Assembly: GCA_020692205.1 (NCBI GenBank)
Contig: JAIMKV010000032.1
Location: 9,669-49,112, forward strand
DNA length: 39,444 nucleotides
Direction: 5' to 3'
From: Myxosarcina sp. GA_180221_E-2-1-MAG-40_15
GTDB lineage: Bacteria; Cyanobacteriota; Cyanobacteriia; Cyanobacteriales; Xenococcaceae
Position numbers and translations under genes: made by a program. A model generated the notes under the pieces. That model was not told the origin of the DNA. It searched no databases and worked only from the letters and a program-made list of their open reading frames with translations. Of the stretch, positions 9,052 to 19,323 are shown piece by piece. Position 1 is the first letter of the stretch. The number at the start of each line of letters is the position of its first letter.

Positions 9052-10578
9052 TTATGCGCCTACAGATTCTTTAGCTGCATACATCACTTCTAAAGTAATT
9101 TCTGATAGATGGCGATCGCGAGCAAATTTTTCGGTATTGCGCTTAACTTTTCCCCGAACAAAACCAGGGATTTTGCCGAGTTCTACTTTAGCCTCTTTAC
9201 TCCAGTTAAGATCTGAGTCGGCTGAGATACCTTTGGTAATAACTTCTTTGGTGTCATGTCCGCCAAAAATTTCTAATAGGTGATCTTCCATTCCCAAAGT
9301 AAAGGAGTTATATACCAAATCGGCAATTTGGTTCGTGCCTTCATAACCAACAAACGGCTTATAGCCAATGGGAAAATTTTGAATATGAATTGGTGCAGCG
9401 ATTACACCACAAGGGATATCCAAACGTTTACCCACATGACGTTCCATCTGAGTGCCAAAAATTGCTGAAGGTTCGTGACGGGCGATCGCATCCCCGATTT
9501 CTGCGTTGTCGTCGCTAATTAAAACTTCATCGCAATATTCACTTACCTGTTGTTTAAACCAGTCCGAATCATATTTACAGTAAGTACCAGCTAAAACAAC
9601 ATGAATGCCCATTTCTCTAGCGAGGATTTTGGTCATCGCTGCTGCGTGCGTATTATCGCCAAATACGACGGCTTTTTTACCTGTTAGGTTTTGACAGTCA
9701 ATCGAACGAGAGAACCAAGCGGCTTGGGAAACATATAGAGTTTGATTATTGATAAAATCTTCGTAGTCTACTGCCGCACCTTGATGATTCAGCACCTGCT
9801 GAATTTTACGAATACACCTGGCAGTTTCTACCACACCCATCGGCGAAATATCTACATAAGGCATAGAAAACTCAGATTCTAAGTATTCTGCTGTCATCAT
9901 GCCTAATTCACGATAAGGAATTAGATTAAACCAAGCGCGGGGCAAATTTTCCAGGTTGTGAACCGAAGCACCATCAGGTATTACTTCATTGACTTCAATC
10001 CCCAAATCCGCCATTAAGCGTTTTAATTCGGTGCAGTCATGTTGATTGTGAAAACCTAGGGTAGAAATACCCAGAATATTTACCGAAGGCTTCTCGGTTT
10101 TAGCTGTTGGTACTCGATCTTTCTTTTTAGCCTTCTCCAAGTAGTATTTAACAATTTGATGTAAAGTGCGATCGGCTGCCTGTAGTTCGTTATAGCGATA
10201 GTGATTAACATCTGCCAACATCACGTCTCCTTGAGTATCCATCGAGGCGCGACTAACAAAGTTTTGTAAATCTTCCTGCAAAATACTAGAGGTACAGGTG
10301 GGGGTTAAGACAATTAGATCTGGATGTTCTTCTTGATCTTTACGGGTAATATTATCTACAACCTTTTCTTGTGAGCCTCTAGCCAGAACATTACGGTCGA
10401 CAATGCTAGCAGTAACTGGAGTAAAGTCTCGCTCTCTTTCTAACATTGACCGCATAACGTTAAAGTAGTCATCTCCCAACGGTGCGTGCATGATGGCGTG
10501 GACATTTTTGAAAGAACTGGCAATGCGTAACGTGCCAATATGTGCTGGTCCAGCGTACATCCAATAGGCTAATTTCAT
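9052..10578 (-). CDS. chlB: Light-independent protochlorophyllide reductase subunit B
   Basis: A 508-residue ChlB, the nitrogenase-beta-like subunit of dark-operative protochlorophyllide reductase. With ChlN it forms the catalytic NB component that reduces ring D of protochlorophyllide, using electrons from ChlL. The N-terminus [20 protein letters not shown] is characteristic. Asp36 in the PLGDD segment is at the position of the unusual aspartate ligand of the NB 4Fe-4S cluster. The ATG has a CAGGAG ribosome-binding site. chlL and chlN are not adjacent, as is common in cyanobacteria, where chlB is often separate. A probable terminator hairpin lies 82-147 bases downstream. Confidence 0.97.
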   Translation of the reverse strand: MKLAYWMYAGPAHIGTLRIASSFKNVHAIMHAPLGDDYFNVMRSMLERERDFTPVTASIVDRNVLARGSQEKVVDNITRKDQEEHPDLIVLTPTCTSSILQEDLQNFVSRASMDTQGDVMLADVNHYRYNELQAADRTLHQIVKYYLEKAKKKDRVPTAKTEKPSVNILGISTLGFHNQHDCTELKRLMADLGIEVNEVIPDGASVHNLENLPRAWFNLIPYRELGMMTAEYLESEFSMPYVDISPMGVVETARCIRKIQQVLNHQGAAVDYEDFINNQTLYVSQAAWFSRSIDCQNLTGKKAVVFGDNTHAAAMTKILAREMGIHVVLAGTYCKYDSDWFKQQVSEYCDEVLISDDNAEIGDAIARHEPSAIFGTQMERHVGKRLDIPCGVIAAPIHIQNFPIGYKPFVGYEGTNQIADLVYNSFTLGMEDHLLEIFGGHDTKEVITKGISADSDLNWSKEAKVELGKIPGFVRGKVKRNTEKFARDRHLSEITLEVMYAAKESVGA

Positions 10579-10906
10579 TTTTTTCTCCTGAATTAAATTG
10601 ATGCAATCTGTTTAGATGTACCGAAAGAAAAATAACGGTATGGTACTAAAAACTTTGTTTTGATTGTCTCAGAATTGGGTTGCCAAATGCGAGCAACTAA
10701 TGTTGTCTGCTCACCAAGGCAGTTAAATGCTGTATCTCTAATCAACATTAGCTTATTACCGCGACCAGAAAGCTTAATTTTGGATATGTTTTAAGGTAAT
10801 AAAGACGTACCGCGTTAGGCTAGAGGCTATACTGTAATAACTATTCATTTATAGATACGAGTTCAGAGAAATTAATCACAGCAACTCAGCTTTTGAGGAG
10901 CAAACC
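10579..10906. other. Divergent intergenic region between chlB and a reductase gene
   Basis: This 328-base region should hold promoters for chlB (leftward) and for the reductase at 10907 (rightward). Nested inverted repeats TACCG/CGGTA (10619-10640) and GTACC/GGTAC (10618-10646) lie in the chlB leader. A TATACT hexamer at 10828-10833 is a possible -10 box for the rightward gene, without a good -35. I see no gene here. Confidence 0.4.
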
Positions 10907-11926
10907 ATGAAAGCAGTCGGCTTAACTCAATACTTACCGATTGAAAACGAAAATAGCTTACGGGATGTTGAAATCGAGCGACCTGTGGCTAAGGGAAATG
11001 ACTTGCTTGTAGCAGTAAAAGCAATTTCAGTTAATCCTGTTGACACCAAAGTTCGTAGTCCAAAAGAGCAAACCGAAGCGCAACCTCGTATCCTGGGTTG
11101 GGATGCAGCAGGTGTGGTGATAGAAACAGGAGAAAAAGTAACTACTTTTAAACCTGGAGATGAAGTATATTACGCAGGTGATCTTACTCGTCCTGGCAGC
11201 AACAGTGAATTTCAGACAGTGGACGAAAAAATTGTTGGTTACAAACCAAGGAATTTAGATTTTGCTGCCGCAGCAGCTTTACCTTTGACTAGTATTACAG
11301 CTTGGGAAGCTTTGTTTGAACGATTAAACATCAGTAGAAATGGCGCAGATGCAGGTAAATCAATTTTAATTATTAATGGTGCGGGCGGCGTAGGTTCTAT
11401 TGCCATTCAGCTAGCCAAAAAATTAGCCAAGCTTGAGGTTATTGCCACAGCCTCCCGTCCCGAAACCATTGCCTGGTGTCAGAAACTAGGTGCGGATAAA
11501 ATTGTCAATCATCGTCATCATCTTGCTGAAGAAATTGCCAAAATAGGCTATGAAACTGTCGATTACATTCTGTGCTTAAATGATACTGATGGACACTGGC
11601 AGGCGATCGCTCAATCAATCAAACCACAAGGGACGATCTGTTCGGTTGTGGAAAATAAACAACCACTATCAATGGAGCTGCTGAAAAGTAAAAGCGCTGG
11701 TTTGGTTTGGGAACTAATGTTTACTCGTTCGATGTATCAGACTGAAGATATGGCCCAACAAGGTAAATTACTCAATGAAGTAAGTCAACTAATTGAAAAT
11801 GGAACGCTCATAACAACTTGCAACGACATAGTTAAGCCAATTAATGCTCACAATCTACGTCAGGTGCATCAGCGTATTGAACAGGGAAGTGCAATTGGTA
11901 AAATTGTCTTAGCCAATTGGAGTTAG
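10907..11926 (+). CDS. Zinc-type alcohol dehydrogenase-like / quinone oxidoreductase family protein
   Basis: A 339-residue medium-chain dehydrogenase/reductase of the subgroup often annotated zinc-type alcohol dehydrogenase-like. The N-terminal GroES-like domain contains SVNPVDTKVR and GWDAAGVV. The Rossmann domain has NGAGGVGSIAIQLAK around residues 155-170 for NAD(P)H binding. The zinc-ligand cysteines of true alcohol dehydrogenases are not apparent, so a quinone- or enone-reductase activity is more likely. The substrate is unknown. The start is supported by GAGGAG seven bases upstream of ATG. It is convergent with the RibD-like gene. Confidence 0.85.
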   Translation: MKAVGLTQYLPIENENSLRDVEIERPVAKGNDLLVAVKAISVNPVDTKVRSPKEQTEAQPRILGWDAAGVVIETGEKVTTFKPGDEVYYAGDLTRPGSNSEFQTVDEKIVGYKPRNLDFAAAAALPLTSITAWEALFERLNISRNGADAGKSILIINGAGGVGSIAIQLAKKLAKLEVIATASRPETIAWCQKLGADKIVNHRHHLAEEIAKIGYETVDYILCLNDTDGHWQAIAQSIKPQGTICSVVENKQPLSMELLKSKSAGLVWELMFTRSMYQTEDMAQQGKLLNEVSQLIENGTLITTCNDIVKPINAHNLRQVHQRIEQGSAIGKIVLANWS

Positions 11927-11964
11927 TTGTCTATGTTTACGATAAATCCAATAATTTTATGAGT

Positions 11965-12669
11965 CTAGTTTCTAGTTCCCAATCCCTGTTCAACCTGATA
12001 GTGTAAAAACAGCTCTTGCTCAATTTGCTGAACTTCCAAGAGCTTGAGTTTCTTGCTCTGTGACTGAAGAAATCCTGAACCGCCCACGGGAGTCGGTGCA
12101 TTACCGCCAAAAATTATGGGGCAAATCGTTAACCACAGTTCGTCGATTAAATCCACAGCCAACAAAGAGGCGATTAATTCTCCTCCACCTAAAATAGCTA
12201 GTTTGTCCAAGTCTAATTTTTTGAGCTGCATCAGAGTTGAGACCCAATTAATTGCCGAGTTGTTTTCTACGGTGCTGGGAACAATTAAAATACGCTCAAA
12301 CCCATTCTGCGATCGCCATCGCTTAGCTCCACTGGGTACAGTAAGTAACCATCGCGGAATGGGCTGTTGAAAAAAAGACCACCCAGGGTCTAAATTACCT
12401 GATGCGGAGACGACAATTTGAACGGGTTGGGGTAGTTGCGATCGCTCAATTCTGGCTTGTAACAGTTGAGAATTAGAAACAGCTAGGGTCGTACCATAAG
12501 CTCTTAAAGTACTCGCCCCAAAAAGAACTCCATCCGCTAGGGAAATTTGCTGTTCTAGGTGAATTTGATCGTTTTTAGAGCTAAAACGAGCCGCAGAACG
12601 CTGATAGTCAGCGATTTTTCCATCGGCAGTCATGGCTAAGATAGCAGTAGTATAGGGTCTATAGTTCAT
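11965..12669 (-). CDS. RibD C-terminal-like reductase (dihydrofolate reductase fold)
   Basis: A 234-residue stand-alone RibD_C domain protein without the cytidine-deaminase-like half of full RibD. The N-terminal AILAMTADGKIA, the phosphate-binding region ADGVLFGASTLRAYG and the GGGELIASLLAVDLIDELWL segment match the family of NADPH-dependent 5-amino-6-ribosylamino-uracil phosphate reductases. It could perform the reductase step of riboflavin synthesis; riboflavin synthase is encoded about 7 kb away. Other DHFR-fold reductases look alike, so the substrate is inferred. Its stop lies 38 bases from the stop of the convergent reductase gene. Confidence 0.8.
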   Translation of the reverse strand: MNYRPYTTAILAMTADGKIADYQRSAARFSSKNDQIHLEQQISLADGVLFGASTLRAYGTTLAVSNSQLLQARIERSQLPQPVQIVVSASGNLDPGWSFFQQPIPRWLLTVPSGAKRWRSQNGFERILIVPSTVENNSAINWVSTLMQLKKLDLDKLAILGGGELIASLLAVDLIDELWLTICPIIFGGNAPTPVGGSGFLQSQSKKLKLLEVQQIEQELFLHYQVEQGLGTRN

Positions 12670-12873
12670 TAATTAGGCTAAAATTTTGATTTGGAGGCAG
12701 TTTGATTTTCTAATTTGGGGTTCACTTAAAGTTAACTGTTCTGTTGAACAATAGTGGTGTTTTAAGCCAGCTCAATTACTTAACCTACAGACATGGCAAA
12801 TAATATCAGAGTAGATATCATTAAAAATACAACAGTAGAGCTATAGTTTAAGCGTGAGCCTAAATCTTTTCTT

Positions 12874-14967
12874 ATGCCACCAGGACAATCCTCCTTTCGA
12901 CGTATATTACTCTCACGCATTCTTTTGGTAAGTGTTCCAGTCTTATTGGTAGGAGTGTATGTCACCTATATAAAAGCCCGGTCAGCTTTTTTGGAAACCG
13001 CTAGACAAAATTTGACCGAAAGCGCAGTCAGAAAAGGAGAGATCATCAAACAATCAGTTGAAGCTTTACAAAATAATTTGGCTAGTGCCAGTGATGCGGC
13101 AATTTCACGCTCAGATAGATTAGATTATGAACTGTTAATTGCTCAATTAACCGAGGTTTTGCCCACTGGTATTTTGTGCGCTCAAATTACTGACCTCAAC
13201 ACAAGTTTAGTTGTCGCTACCACCTGTAAAGAATCAGTAGAGTTAGAAAGCACTACCTGGCAAAAAAAGAAGCAACGGATCTTAACCAACCCCAATCAAG
13301 TAAATGTTAGACTGCTATTGCCTGCTACACCTTTGGTACGAGATTCAGAAGAAGCAAGTGAAAATCCTTTAGGTCGGCAGCTTATGCTCTGGTTAACTGC
13401 CCCCGTATATGATCGCCAAGGTAGTTTGCGTTATGCCCTTAGCGTCAAGTCGGCTATTTTAGCTCAGGACATTGTTACACCAGGTTCTTTAGAAGGCTAT
13501 CCTGTAGTAATCGACCAAGACGGTACGATTTTGGCTCATCCCTTTGTGCAGCGGGTAGGGCGTAACATTAATCAGATGCCTGACGCTCCAAGACTAAGTA
13601 AGCTGATCGAAAATGCGCTGGCTAATAAATCTGATTTTCTACATTTGTTTTATTTAGAAACAGACGGGGTGGAGTTAGTTACTGGATATAGCTCTATTCC
13701 TTCCCCTATAACTAATGGAAAAGCCGAAAAGTGGGTTGTTCTTGCCGTTAGCCCTCTTGATACAGCCCTAGAACCACTTAAAGATGTTCGCCAAGCTTTG
13801 GTTGGTATGACTTTAGGCTTGATTGCAGCCTGTTCTTTAGCTACCTTGTATGTCTCCCGTGAATTAGCTCGTCCTCTAGAGCAAATTAGAGATTATTCGC
13901 TCAAAAATGAACACCTGCACTCCAGTAGCGATCGCCTCCCCGAAAATTTCCCGATTCGAGAGTTCAATCAGCTTTCCCTATCTTTAAATGATATGGTGAA
14001 CCGACTAAGAGCCTGGGGTTCAGAAATTGTCTCAGCTTGGCAAGAAGCCCAGGCTGCTAATCAGTTAAAGAGCGAGTTTTTAGCCACAACTTCTCACGAA
14101 TTAAGAACCCCCCTCAACGGCATTATTAACTGTATTCGTGTCGTTCAAGATGGCTATTGTGATAACAAAGAAGAAGAGCGAGAATTTTTGCAGCAGGCAG
14201 ATGATGCAGCAATTCATCTTTTGGGCATTATCAATGATGTATTAGATATTTCCAAAATTGAAGCAGGTAAGTTATCGATCACGATTGAAAAGGTTGATTT
14301 GGGCAAAATACTTAATGAAGTAATCGAGCTACATTTAGTCTCAATTCAGCGTAAAGAGCTGAATTTGGAAATACCTGCTTGGGGCAAGGAACTTTATGTT
14401 TTAGCAGATCCAGCTAAACTCAAACAGGTATTAATTAACATAGTTAGTAATGCAGTTAAGTTTACGGATTACGGTACAATCGCGATTCGCCTCAGCACTA
14501 AATTGCCGAGGAATGATCGAGAACTAAATAATTTTCCCTATTTGTTGGCATCTAAAGCTAACGAGCAAAGTCAGTTTGAGGTTGCAGACGAGGCTATTTT
14601 TTATGACAACGGAGCATCAGAAACTAAAGAAACTGATTGTTCGACGATTAATAGTCATCCTAGTAGCAAACACGATGAGCAAAATAGCTCTAAGCAGCAA
14701 GTTGTAATTACCATTGAAGATACTGGTATCGGCATCGAACTAAGTCAACAGGATAAACTATTCAATCCCTTTGTCATGGTTGATGGCTCAACTACTAGAA
14801 AGTTTGGTGGTACTGGTTTAGGTTTAGCGATTTCTCGCAATTTTGTGGAACTGATGCAGGGAACTATATCTTTGCATAGTGAAGGAATGGGTAAAGGCAC
14901 AACGGTAGAAATATCTCTCCCTCTAGCAGCAGTCGAGCCAGATTTGAATTTGTCAGGTAAGAGCTAA
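12874..14967 (+). CDS. Membrane sensor histidine kinase with extracytoplasmic Cache-like domain
   Basis: A 697-residue hybrid-free sensor kinase. TM1 is at about residues 11-31 and TM2 at 308-327, enclosing a roughly 275-residue extracytoplasmic region of Cache type (VIDQDGTILAHP is the typical PAS-like signature). HAMP follows at about 328-380, then a coiled linker, then HisKA with the phosphorylated histidine at residue 408 in SHELRTPLNG. The ATPase domain has the N-box (NIVSNAVKFT), G1 (EDTGIGI) and G2 (GGTGLGLAIS). A hydrophilic insert of about 60 residues separates the N-box from G1. No response regulator is adjacent, so it is an orphan kinase of unknown ligand and partner. Confidence 0.93.
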   Translation: MPPGQSSFRRILLSRILLVSVPVLLVGVYVTYIKARSAFLETARQNLTESAVRKGEIIKQSVEALQNNLASASDAAISRSDRLDYELLIAQLTEVLPTGILCAQITDLNTSLVVATTCKESVELESTTWQKKKQRILTNPNQVNVRLLLPATPLVRDSEEASENPLGRQLMLWLTAPVYDRQGSLRYALSVKSAILAQDIVTPGSLEGYPVVIDQDGTILAHPFVQRVGRNINQMPDAPRLSKLIENALANKSDFLHLFYLETDGVELVTGYSSIPSPITNGKAEKWVVLAVSPLDTALEPLKDVRQALVGMTLGLIAACSLATLYVSRELARPLEQIRDYSLKNEHLHSSSDRLPENFPIREFNQLSLSLNDMVNRLRAWGSEIVSAWQEAQAANQLKSEFLATTSHELRTPLNGIINCIRVVQDGYCDNKEEEREFLQQADDAAIHLLGIINDVLDISKIEAGKLSITIEKVDLGKILNEVIELHLVSIQRKELNLEIPAWGKELYVLADPAKLKQVLINIVSNAVKFTDYGTIAIRLSTKLPRNDRELNNFPYLLASKANEQSQFEVADEAIFYDNGASETKETDCSTINSHPSSKHDEQNSSKQQVVITIEDTGIGIELSQQDKLFNPFVMVDGSTTRKFGGTGLGLAISRNFVELMQGTISLHSEGMGKGTTVEISLPLAAVEPDLNLSGKS

Positions 14968-14977
14968 TATCACTTTA

Positions 14978-16063
14978 TTACTTTCTAGCCTGGGGCAAAA
15001 TCAACATGGCATCACCGAAAGAATAAAATCGATATTGGTGATTGATCGCCTCTTGATATAAATTTAGCAGACGCTCTCGACCAATCAAGGCACTAACCAA
15101 CATGAGTAAACTAGAGCCAGGTAAATGGAAATTAGTAATCAAACCATCTACTACCTGCCATTGATACCCTGGATAGATAAACAGATCAGTTTTGCCTCGA
15201 AAAGCCGCTAATGTTTCTGATTGAGCTGCTTTAGCTGCCCCTTCTAAAGCTCTAGTGGCGGTGGTTCCCACGGCAATAACTCTACCTCCCCTAGCCTTGG
15301 TAGCTAAAATTTTCGACACGGTTGCTGAATTAACTTCAATCCATTCTTGATGCATCGCATGATCGGTAATTTGCTCTGCTTCTACGGGGCGAAAAGTTCC
15401 GATACCGACATGGAGAGTAATATAAGTTTGTTCGATACCTTGCTGCTGTAGTTTGGTTAATAATTCAGGGGTAAAGTGCAAGCCTGCGGTTGGGGCAGCG
15501 ATCGCTCCTGGCTTTTTAGCATATACAGTTTGATAGCGATCGCCTGGAGAATGGCGAGCAGTAATATAGGGCGGTAAGGGAAGCTGTCCATAAGAGTCTA
15601 AATACTGCCATAAACTCTGATTTTGAGGTAGTTCAAACTGGAGAATTCTACCGCTTGTTGCCTGATCTCGTCCGACTACCGTAGCCTCAAGCTGAAAGTT
15701 ATCTAGAGAGCGATCGTCTAGATGGTCAAAAACAATTTTCGCCCCCATCGTAAAGCGTTTTCCCGGTTTGACTAAAGCCAACCAGCAATTATTGGCTCGT
15801 TCTTCAATTAAGAGAACTTCTACTCTAGAGCCTGTCGTTTTGTGACCATAAAGACGAGCAGGAATTACCCGCGTGTTGTTGAGAACTAATAAGTCCCCTG
15901 GTTTAAGCCAGTTAGCTAGATTGTGAAAAGAGTCATGAACACAATCTAGCCGTGAATTTACGATCAGTAAACGAGAGCTATCCCTGGGGACAGCAGGAGT
16001 CTGAGCAATAAGGCTTTGAGGCAGTTTATAGTTATAGCTAGAAAGCAAAAAATCTTGGTTCAT
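14978..16063 (-). CDS. queA: S-adenosylmethionine:tRNA ribosyltransferase-isomerase
   Basis: A 361-residue QueA, which transfers and isomerises the ribosyl group of S-adenosylmethionine onto preQ1-modified tRNA to make epoxyqueuosine at the wobble position of GUN anticodons. The N-terminal [20 protein letters not shown], the [13 protein letters not shown] segment and the APTAGLHFT and [12 protein letters not shown] motifs are diagnostic. Length is normal. It converges on the histidine kinase gene with 10 bases between stops. Its upstream neighbour is a divergent gene of unknown function. Confidence 0.97.
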   Translation of the reverse strand: MNQDFLLSSYNYKLPQSLIAQTPAVPRDSSRLLIVNSRLDCVHDSFHNLANWLKPGDLLVLNNTRVIPARLYGHKTTGSRVEVLLIEERANNCWLALVKPGKRFTMGAKIVFDHLDDRSLDNFQLEATVVGRDQATSGRILQFELPQNQSLWQYLDSYGQLPLPPYITARHSPGDRYQTVYAKKPGAIAAPTAGLHFTPELLTKLQQQGIEQTYITLHVGIGTFRPVEAEQITDHAMHQEWIEVNSATVSKILATKARGGRVIAVGTTATRALEGAAKAAQSETLAAFRGKTDLFIYPGYQWQVVDGLITNFHLPGSSLLMLVSALIGRERLLNLYQEAINHQYRFYSFGDAMLILPQARK

Positions 16064-16188
16064 TCTAAGTTATGAGTTCATTTTGCACGCTCACCTTTGG
16101 GTAATATCCCCTAGCGCAAATTTAAAAGATCGGGTGCTTTTCCCCAAGCGCAATTAACCTGTTTGTTGTCAGACTAGATATAGGTTTC

Positions 16189-16593
16189 ATGAAAACAATG
16201 TTTATGGACTATCTCTATTTTCTGGCAAATGCCAGCGTGACGTTAAGAACAATTGAATATCTTCGCCAGATGGAACATACAGCAAATGCTTGCTTAACTG
16301 TAATTCATCAAATTGACGGCTGGATTGTTAAAATTCGGTTTCCCCAGGCTCTCCAACCCAAACTTCACGGTGATTTCTGCTCCTTTATGTCTGAGCTGGG
16401 CATTGTCTATGAACCACAAATGCGGCTCAAAATGGTTTTTTGGAGTTTAGAAACAGGACAATCTCCTGTGGAAGTCATGCGCCGTTATCAAGTTGCGGTA
16501 GTTTCTTACGGTACACCAGACACCAAAGACATCGAAGCTTTTCGCCAGCAATTTACGAAAGGACTCGGTTACTGCCCAGAAACTTTAGCTTAG
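16189..16593 (+). CDS. Hypothetical protein
   Basis: A 134-residue soluble protein that I do not recognise. It begins MKTMFMDYLYFLANASVTLR and could instead start at the Met of MFMDY or MDYLY; no Shine-Dalgarno sequence decides this. It has mixed alpha/beta character, with a segment KIRFPQALQPKLHGDFCSFM, then a basic helix SPVEVMRRYQVAVVSYG and a C-terminal EAFRQQFTKGLGYCPETLA. No signal peptide or membrane segment is evident. It is divergent from queA and converges with the TMEM14 gene at a 6-base gap. Confidence 0.65.
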   Translation: MKTMFMDYLYFLANASVTLRTIEYLRQMEHTANACLTVIHQIDGWIVKIRFPQALQPKLHGDFCSFMSELGIVYEPQMRLKMVFWSLETGQSPVEVMRRYQVAVVSYGTPDTKDIEAFRQQFTKGLGYCPETLA

Positions 16594-16599
16594 GTGTAA

Positions 16600-16905
16600 C
16601 TAAATAAATGTACAGCCAAAAGCGATGATTCCCGCAATCAACATAATTCCCGAAGGCATAAATTTGCCAGTTTTAATTAAGCGAATTGCGAACACCGCTA
16701 CTAGTAACAGAATAATAATTCTACTCATTACTAAGCCAGAACTATACCCTCGACTCTGAATCCCGGCCGCAATCAACAATAAGATGGCGCTGAGACATCC
16801 AGAAATCAGCGAGGGTTTACTTTTAGACTTGATGTATCCCCAAATGCCACCTAAAGCAGACAGCAATCCGTAGGCAATAGTCGCCAACATAGCTACCAAA
16901 TTCAT
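16600..16905 (-). CDS. TMEM14-family small membrane protein
   Basis: A 101-residue protein with four hydrophobic segments separated by short loops (GGIWGYIKSKSKPSLISG between the first two). This glycine-rich pattern with the GYIKSKSKPSL motif is typical of the TMEM14 family, which includes mitochondrial porphyrin-associated TMEM14C and the plant plastid fatty-acid exporter FAX1. Cyanobacterial members are presumed ancestors of the plastid proteins, and their substrate is not established. The ATG at 16905 is used, though Met6 is possible. A dyad ACTGTA-N12-TACAGT at 16935-16958 lies in its promoter region. Confidence 0.85.
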   Translation of the reverse strand: MNLVAMLATIAYGLLSALGGIWGYIKSKSKPSLISGCLSAILLLIAAGIQSRGYSSGLVMSRIIILLLVAVFAIRLIKTGKFMPSGIMLIAGIIAFGCTFI

Positions 16906-16934
16906 TCCTTAATACCTGGGTGACATCTCTACAC

Positions 16935-16958
16935 ACTGTACCGCGATCGGGTTACAGT
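16935..16958. promoter_or_regulatory. Dyad upstream of the TMEM14 gene
   Basis: ACTGTA and TACAGT flank a 12-base centre that itself contains CC-GCGATC-GG. It lies 30-53 bases upstream of the ATG, in a position suited to an operator or promoter-proximal site. No regulator is assigned. Confidence 0.25.
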
Positions 16959-17054
16959 ATGGGATGAATGCCAAAAAAGCTAAAAAACGATCGCCCTTAA
17001 CTTAAAGAAGAAGCGATCGCCTATTGAAGCTAAATTGAGAAACCCGTAAATATT

Positions 17055-19079
17055 TTAAGTTACACTAAACACCAAGACAAAACCCAAGACTGCACCGAAT
17101 ACAATTAAGGCATAGAATTGGGCGCGTCCATTTTCGAGGTATTTTAAGCCTTCCCCACTAAGAACAGCAGCCAAACCAGTCAGATTGACTGCACCATCGA
17201 CTACACGGTAATCCACTTCCATGATTTGTCTGGCGATACGACGCATCCCAATCACAAATACTTGGTTGTAAATGTCATCGAAATACCACTTGTTGAGCGA
17301 GAAGCGGTATAGGGTAGGAACTTTTTTGGCGATCGCACTAGGATTGATCGTTTTGGTACGATACATCAATGCTGCCACAACAATTCCCGTTAAGGCGATC
17401 GCTACTGACAGCCCAGCCATGATCAGAAATTCCTGCCAATCAAAAGCGTGTGTGCCAGCTTCGGCAATAATTTCACCTGGAGCGTGAATAAACTCTTCAA
17501 AGTAATTCTCCCAAGGACGACCCAGTAACCCAATACCAATCGAAGGTACGGCTAATACCAATAAAGGTAGTGCCATAGTTAAAGGAGACTCATGGGGAGA
17601 TTCGCTATGACCATGAGCGCCTTCTGCCGCATCCATTGCCCCAGGGCCAAAAGCCAATCCCGCTTCGCTCATTAACTGTTGTTTAATTGCAGCATTGTTC
17701 CCGCGAAACTCACCCTCAAAGGTCATAAAGTACATACGGAACATATAAAAGGCGGTTAAACCAGCAGTTGCCCAACCGATAAACCAGAGAGCGGGATTAG
17801 CTTCAAAAGCCTGTCCCAATATTTCATCTTTTGACCAAAAACCAGCAAAAGGCGGTATGCCACAAATCGCTAAATTACCGACAAAGAAAGCACCAGCAGT
17901 GATTGGCATATACTTTCTCAAACCACCCATCAGGCGCATATCTTGAGCTAATAAGGGGTTATGGCCTACCACGTCTTCCATGCCGTGAATTACGGAACCA
18001 GAACAGAGAAACAGCATGGCTTTAAAATAAGCGTGAGTCGTTAGATGGAACAAACCAGCACTGTATGAACCAATACCCATTGCCATTACCATGTATCCCA
18101 GTTGGGAAACGGTTGAGTACGCCAGACCCTTTTTGATATCATTTTGGGTCAGGGCAATACTCGCACCGAGGAAGGCGGTAAATGCGCCAGTCCAGGCAAT
18201 AACTGACATCGCCAATGGTACATTTTCAAATACGGGATACATCCGCGCAATCAAAAATACTCCCGCCGCTACCATGGTGGCAGCATGAATCAAGGCTGAG
18301 ATAGGAGTAGGCCCTTCCATGGCATCTGGTAGCCACACATGAAGGGGAAATTGAGCTGATTTAGCTGCTGGCCCTAAAAAGACTAATATAGCAAATAAGG
18401 TCGCCAGAAACGCGCTGATCGCTCCCGAAGCAACTAATTCGCCCAGGCGATCGCCCATCACGCCAAATTCAAAACTTCCAGTTGCCCAATATAACCCTAG
18501 CATTCCCAAAAGCAGGCCAAAGTCACCGACACGGTTAACGACAAATGCTTTTTGACAGGCATCGGCAGCCGGTTGTCGATCATACCAAAAACCAATCAGG
18601 AGATAAGAACACATCCCTACCAATTCCCAGAAGATATAGATCTGGACTAAATTGGGGCTGATTACCAACCCCAGCATCGAAGAACTAAAGATACTCAAAT
18701 AGGCATAAAAGCGTACATAGCCTGGATCGTGAGCCATGTACCCATCGGTATAGATCATGACCAGAAAAGCTACGGTAGTCACAATCACCAGCATCATTGT
18801 ACTGAGATGATCGATGGTGTAGCCCATTGAAAGATGAAAATCTCCTGCTGAAGCCCACTCAATCGTACGAGTCACAGTTTCATGACCGTGAATTTGACTC
18901 CATAAAAGAGCAAAAGACAACACCATCGTGGCACCGAGGATAGACACGATAAATACAGCAACTATTTGACGTAGATTGTTGGTTGCCTTGTTGAGCGAAA
19001 TTAAGCCAATTCCTACCAGCATTGCTCCTAATAAAGGTAGCGCGGGAATTAGCCAAGCATATTGATACAGCGGTTCCAT
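17055..19079 (-). CDS. ndhF: NAD(P)H-quinone oxidoreductase subunit 5 (NdhF1-type)
   Basis: A 674-residue antenna subunit of photosynthetic NDH-1, homologous to NuoL/ND5, with about 16 transmembrane helices. The core proton-channel region contains ELVGMCSYLLIGFWYDR, HVWLPDAMEGPTPISALIHA and the broken-helix region LAYSTVSQLGYMVMAMG, followed by a lateral C-terminal helix. Sequence character (MEPLYQYAWLIPALPL start, NVL-free N-terminus, normal length) suggests NdhF1 of the respiratory NDH-1L complex and not NdhF3 of the CO2-uptake complex, but this rests on memory. An ndhD partner is not adjacent: the next gene downstream is TMEM14. Confidence 0.95.
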   Translation of the reverse strand: MEPLYQYAWLIPALPLLGAMLVGIGLISLNKATNNLRQIVAVFIVSILGATMVLSFALLWSQIHGHETVTRTIEWASAGDFHLSMGYTIDHLSTMMLVIVTTVAFLVMIYTDGYMAHDPGYVRFYAYLSIFSSSMLGLVISPNLVQIYIFWELVGMCSYLLIGFWYDRQPAADACQKAFVVNRVGDFGLLLGMLGLYWATGSFEFGVMGDRLGELVASGAISAFLATLFAILVFLGPAAKSAQFPLHVWLPDAMEGPTPISALIHAATMVAAGVFLIARMYPVFENVPLAMSVIAWTGAFTAFLGASIALTQNDIKKGLAYSTVSQLGYMVMAMGIGSYSAGLFHLTTHAYFKAMLFLCSGSVIHGMEDVVGHNPLLAQDMRLMGGLRKYMPITAGAFFVGNLAICGIPPFAGFWSKDEILGQAFEANPALWFIGWATAGLTAFYMFRMYFMTFEGEFRGNNAAIKQQLMSEAGLAFGPGAMDAAEGAHGHSESPHESPLTMALPLLVLAVPSIGIGLLGRPWENYFEEFIHAPGEIIAEAGTHAFDWQEFLIMAGLSVAIALTGIVVAALMYRTKTINPSAIAKKVPTLYRFSLNKWYFDDIYNQVFVIGMRRIARQIMEVDYRVVDGAVNLTGLAAVLSGEGLKYLENGRAQFYALIVFGAVLGFVLVFSVT

Positions 19080-19195
19080 GTTTAGATCTAAATATAAATT
19101 GCTTAACTACAAGAGATGATTAACGCTAATTATTGTTACATACACCATTCCTTAAGGATATATTTAGAGATGGATATTTTGTCTTGAGAAGTATA

Positions 19196-19300
19196 TTTAT
19201 TCTAAGAAGAGCAAATTTGTTTGTTTTAAGCTTTTAGCTCTTAGCTTTTAGCTAAAAAATGGATTTTCATTTTTGACTGACTTCTGACTTTTTAAGCTTG
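19196..19300. repeat. Degenerate short repeats upstream of ndhF
   Basis: Leftward, this stretch reads AGTCAGAAGTCAG, then TTAGCTAAAAGCTAAGAGC and TAAAAGCTT, a chain of AGCTAAAAGC-type units. The same two motif types recur at 21925-22083. They look like low-complexity interspersed repeats of the kind common in cyanobacterial intergenic DNA. The rest of the 244-base gap between ndhF and ribE shows no gene. Confidence 0.5.
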
Positions 19301-19323
19301 ATCGTACTATAAAAGAAAATAGA

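Noticed and set aside
10787-10815. A possible NtcA site (GTA...TAC) ahead of the quinone-oxidoreductase-like gene.
   Set aside because: The spacing is nine bases, not the eight of the NtcA consensus.
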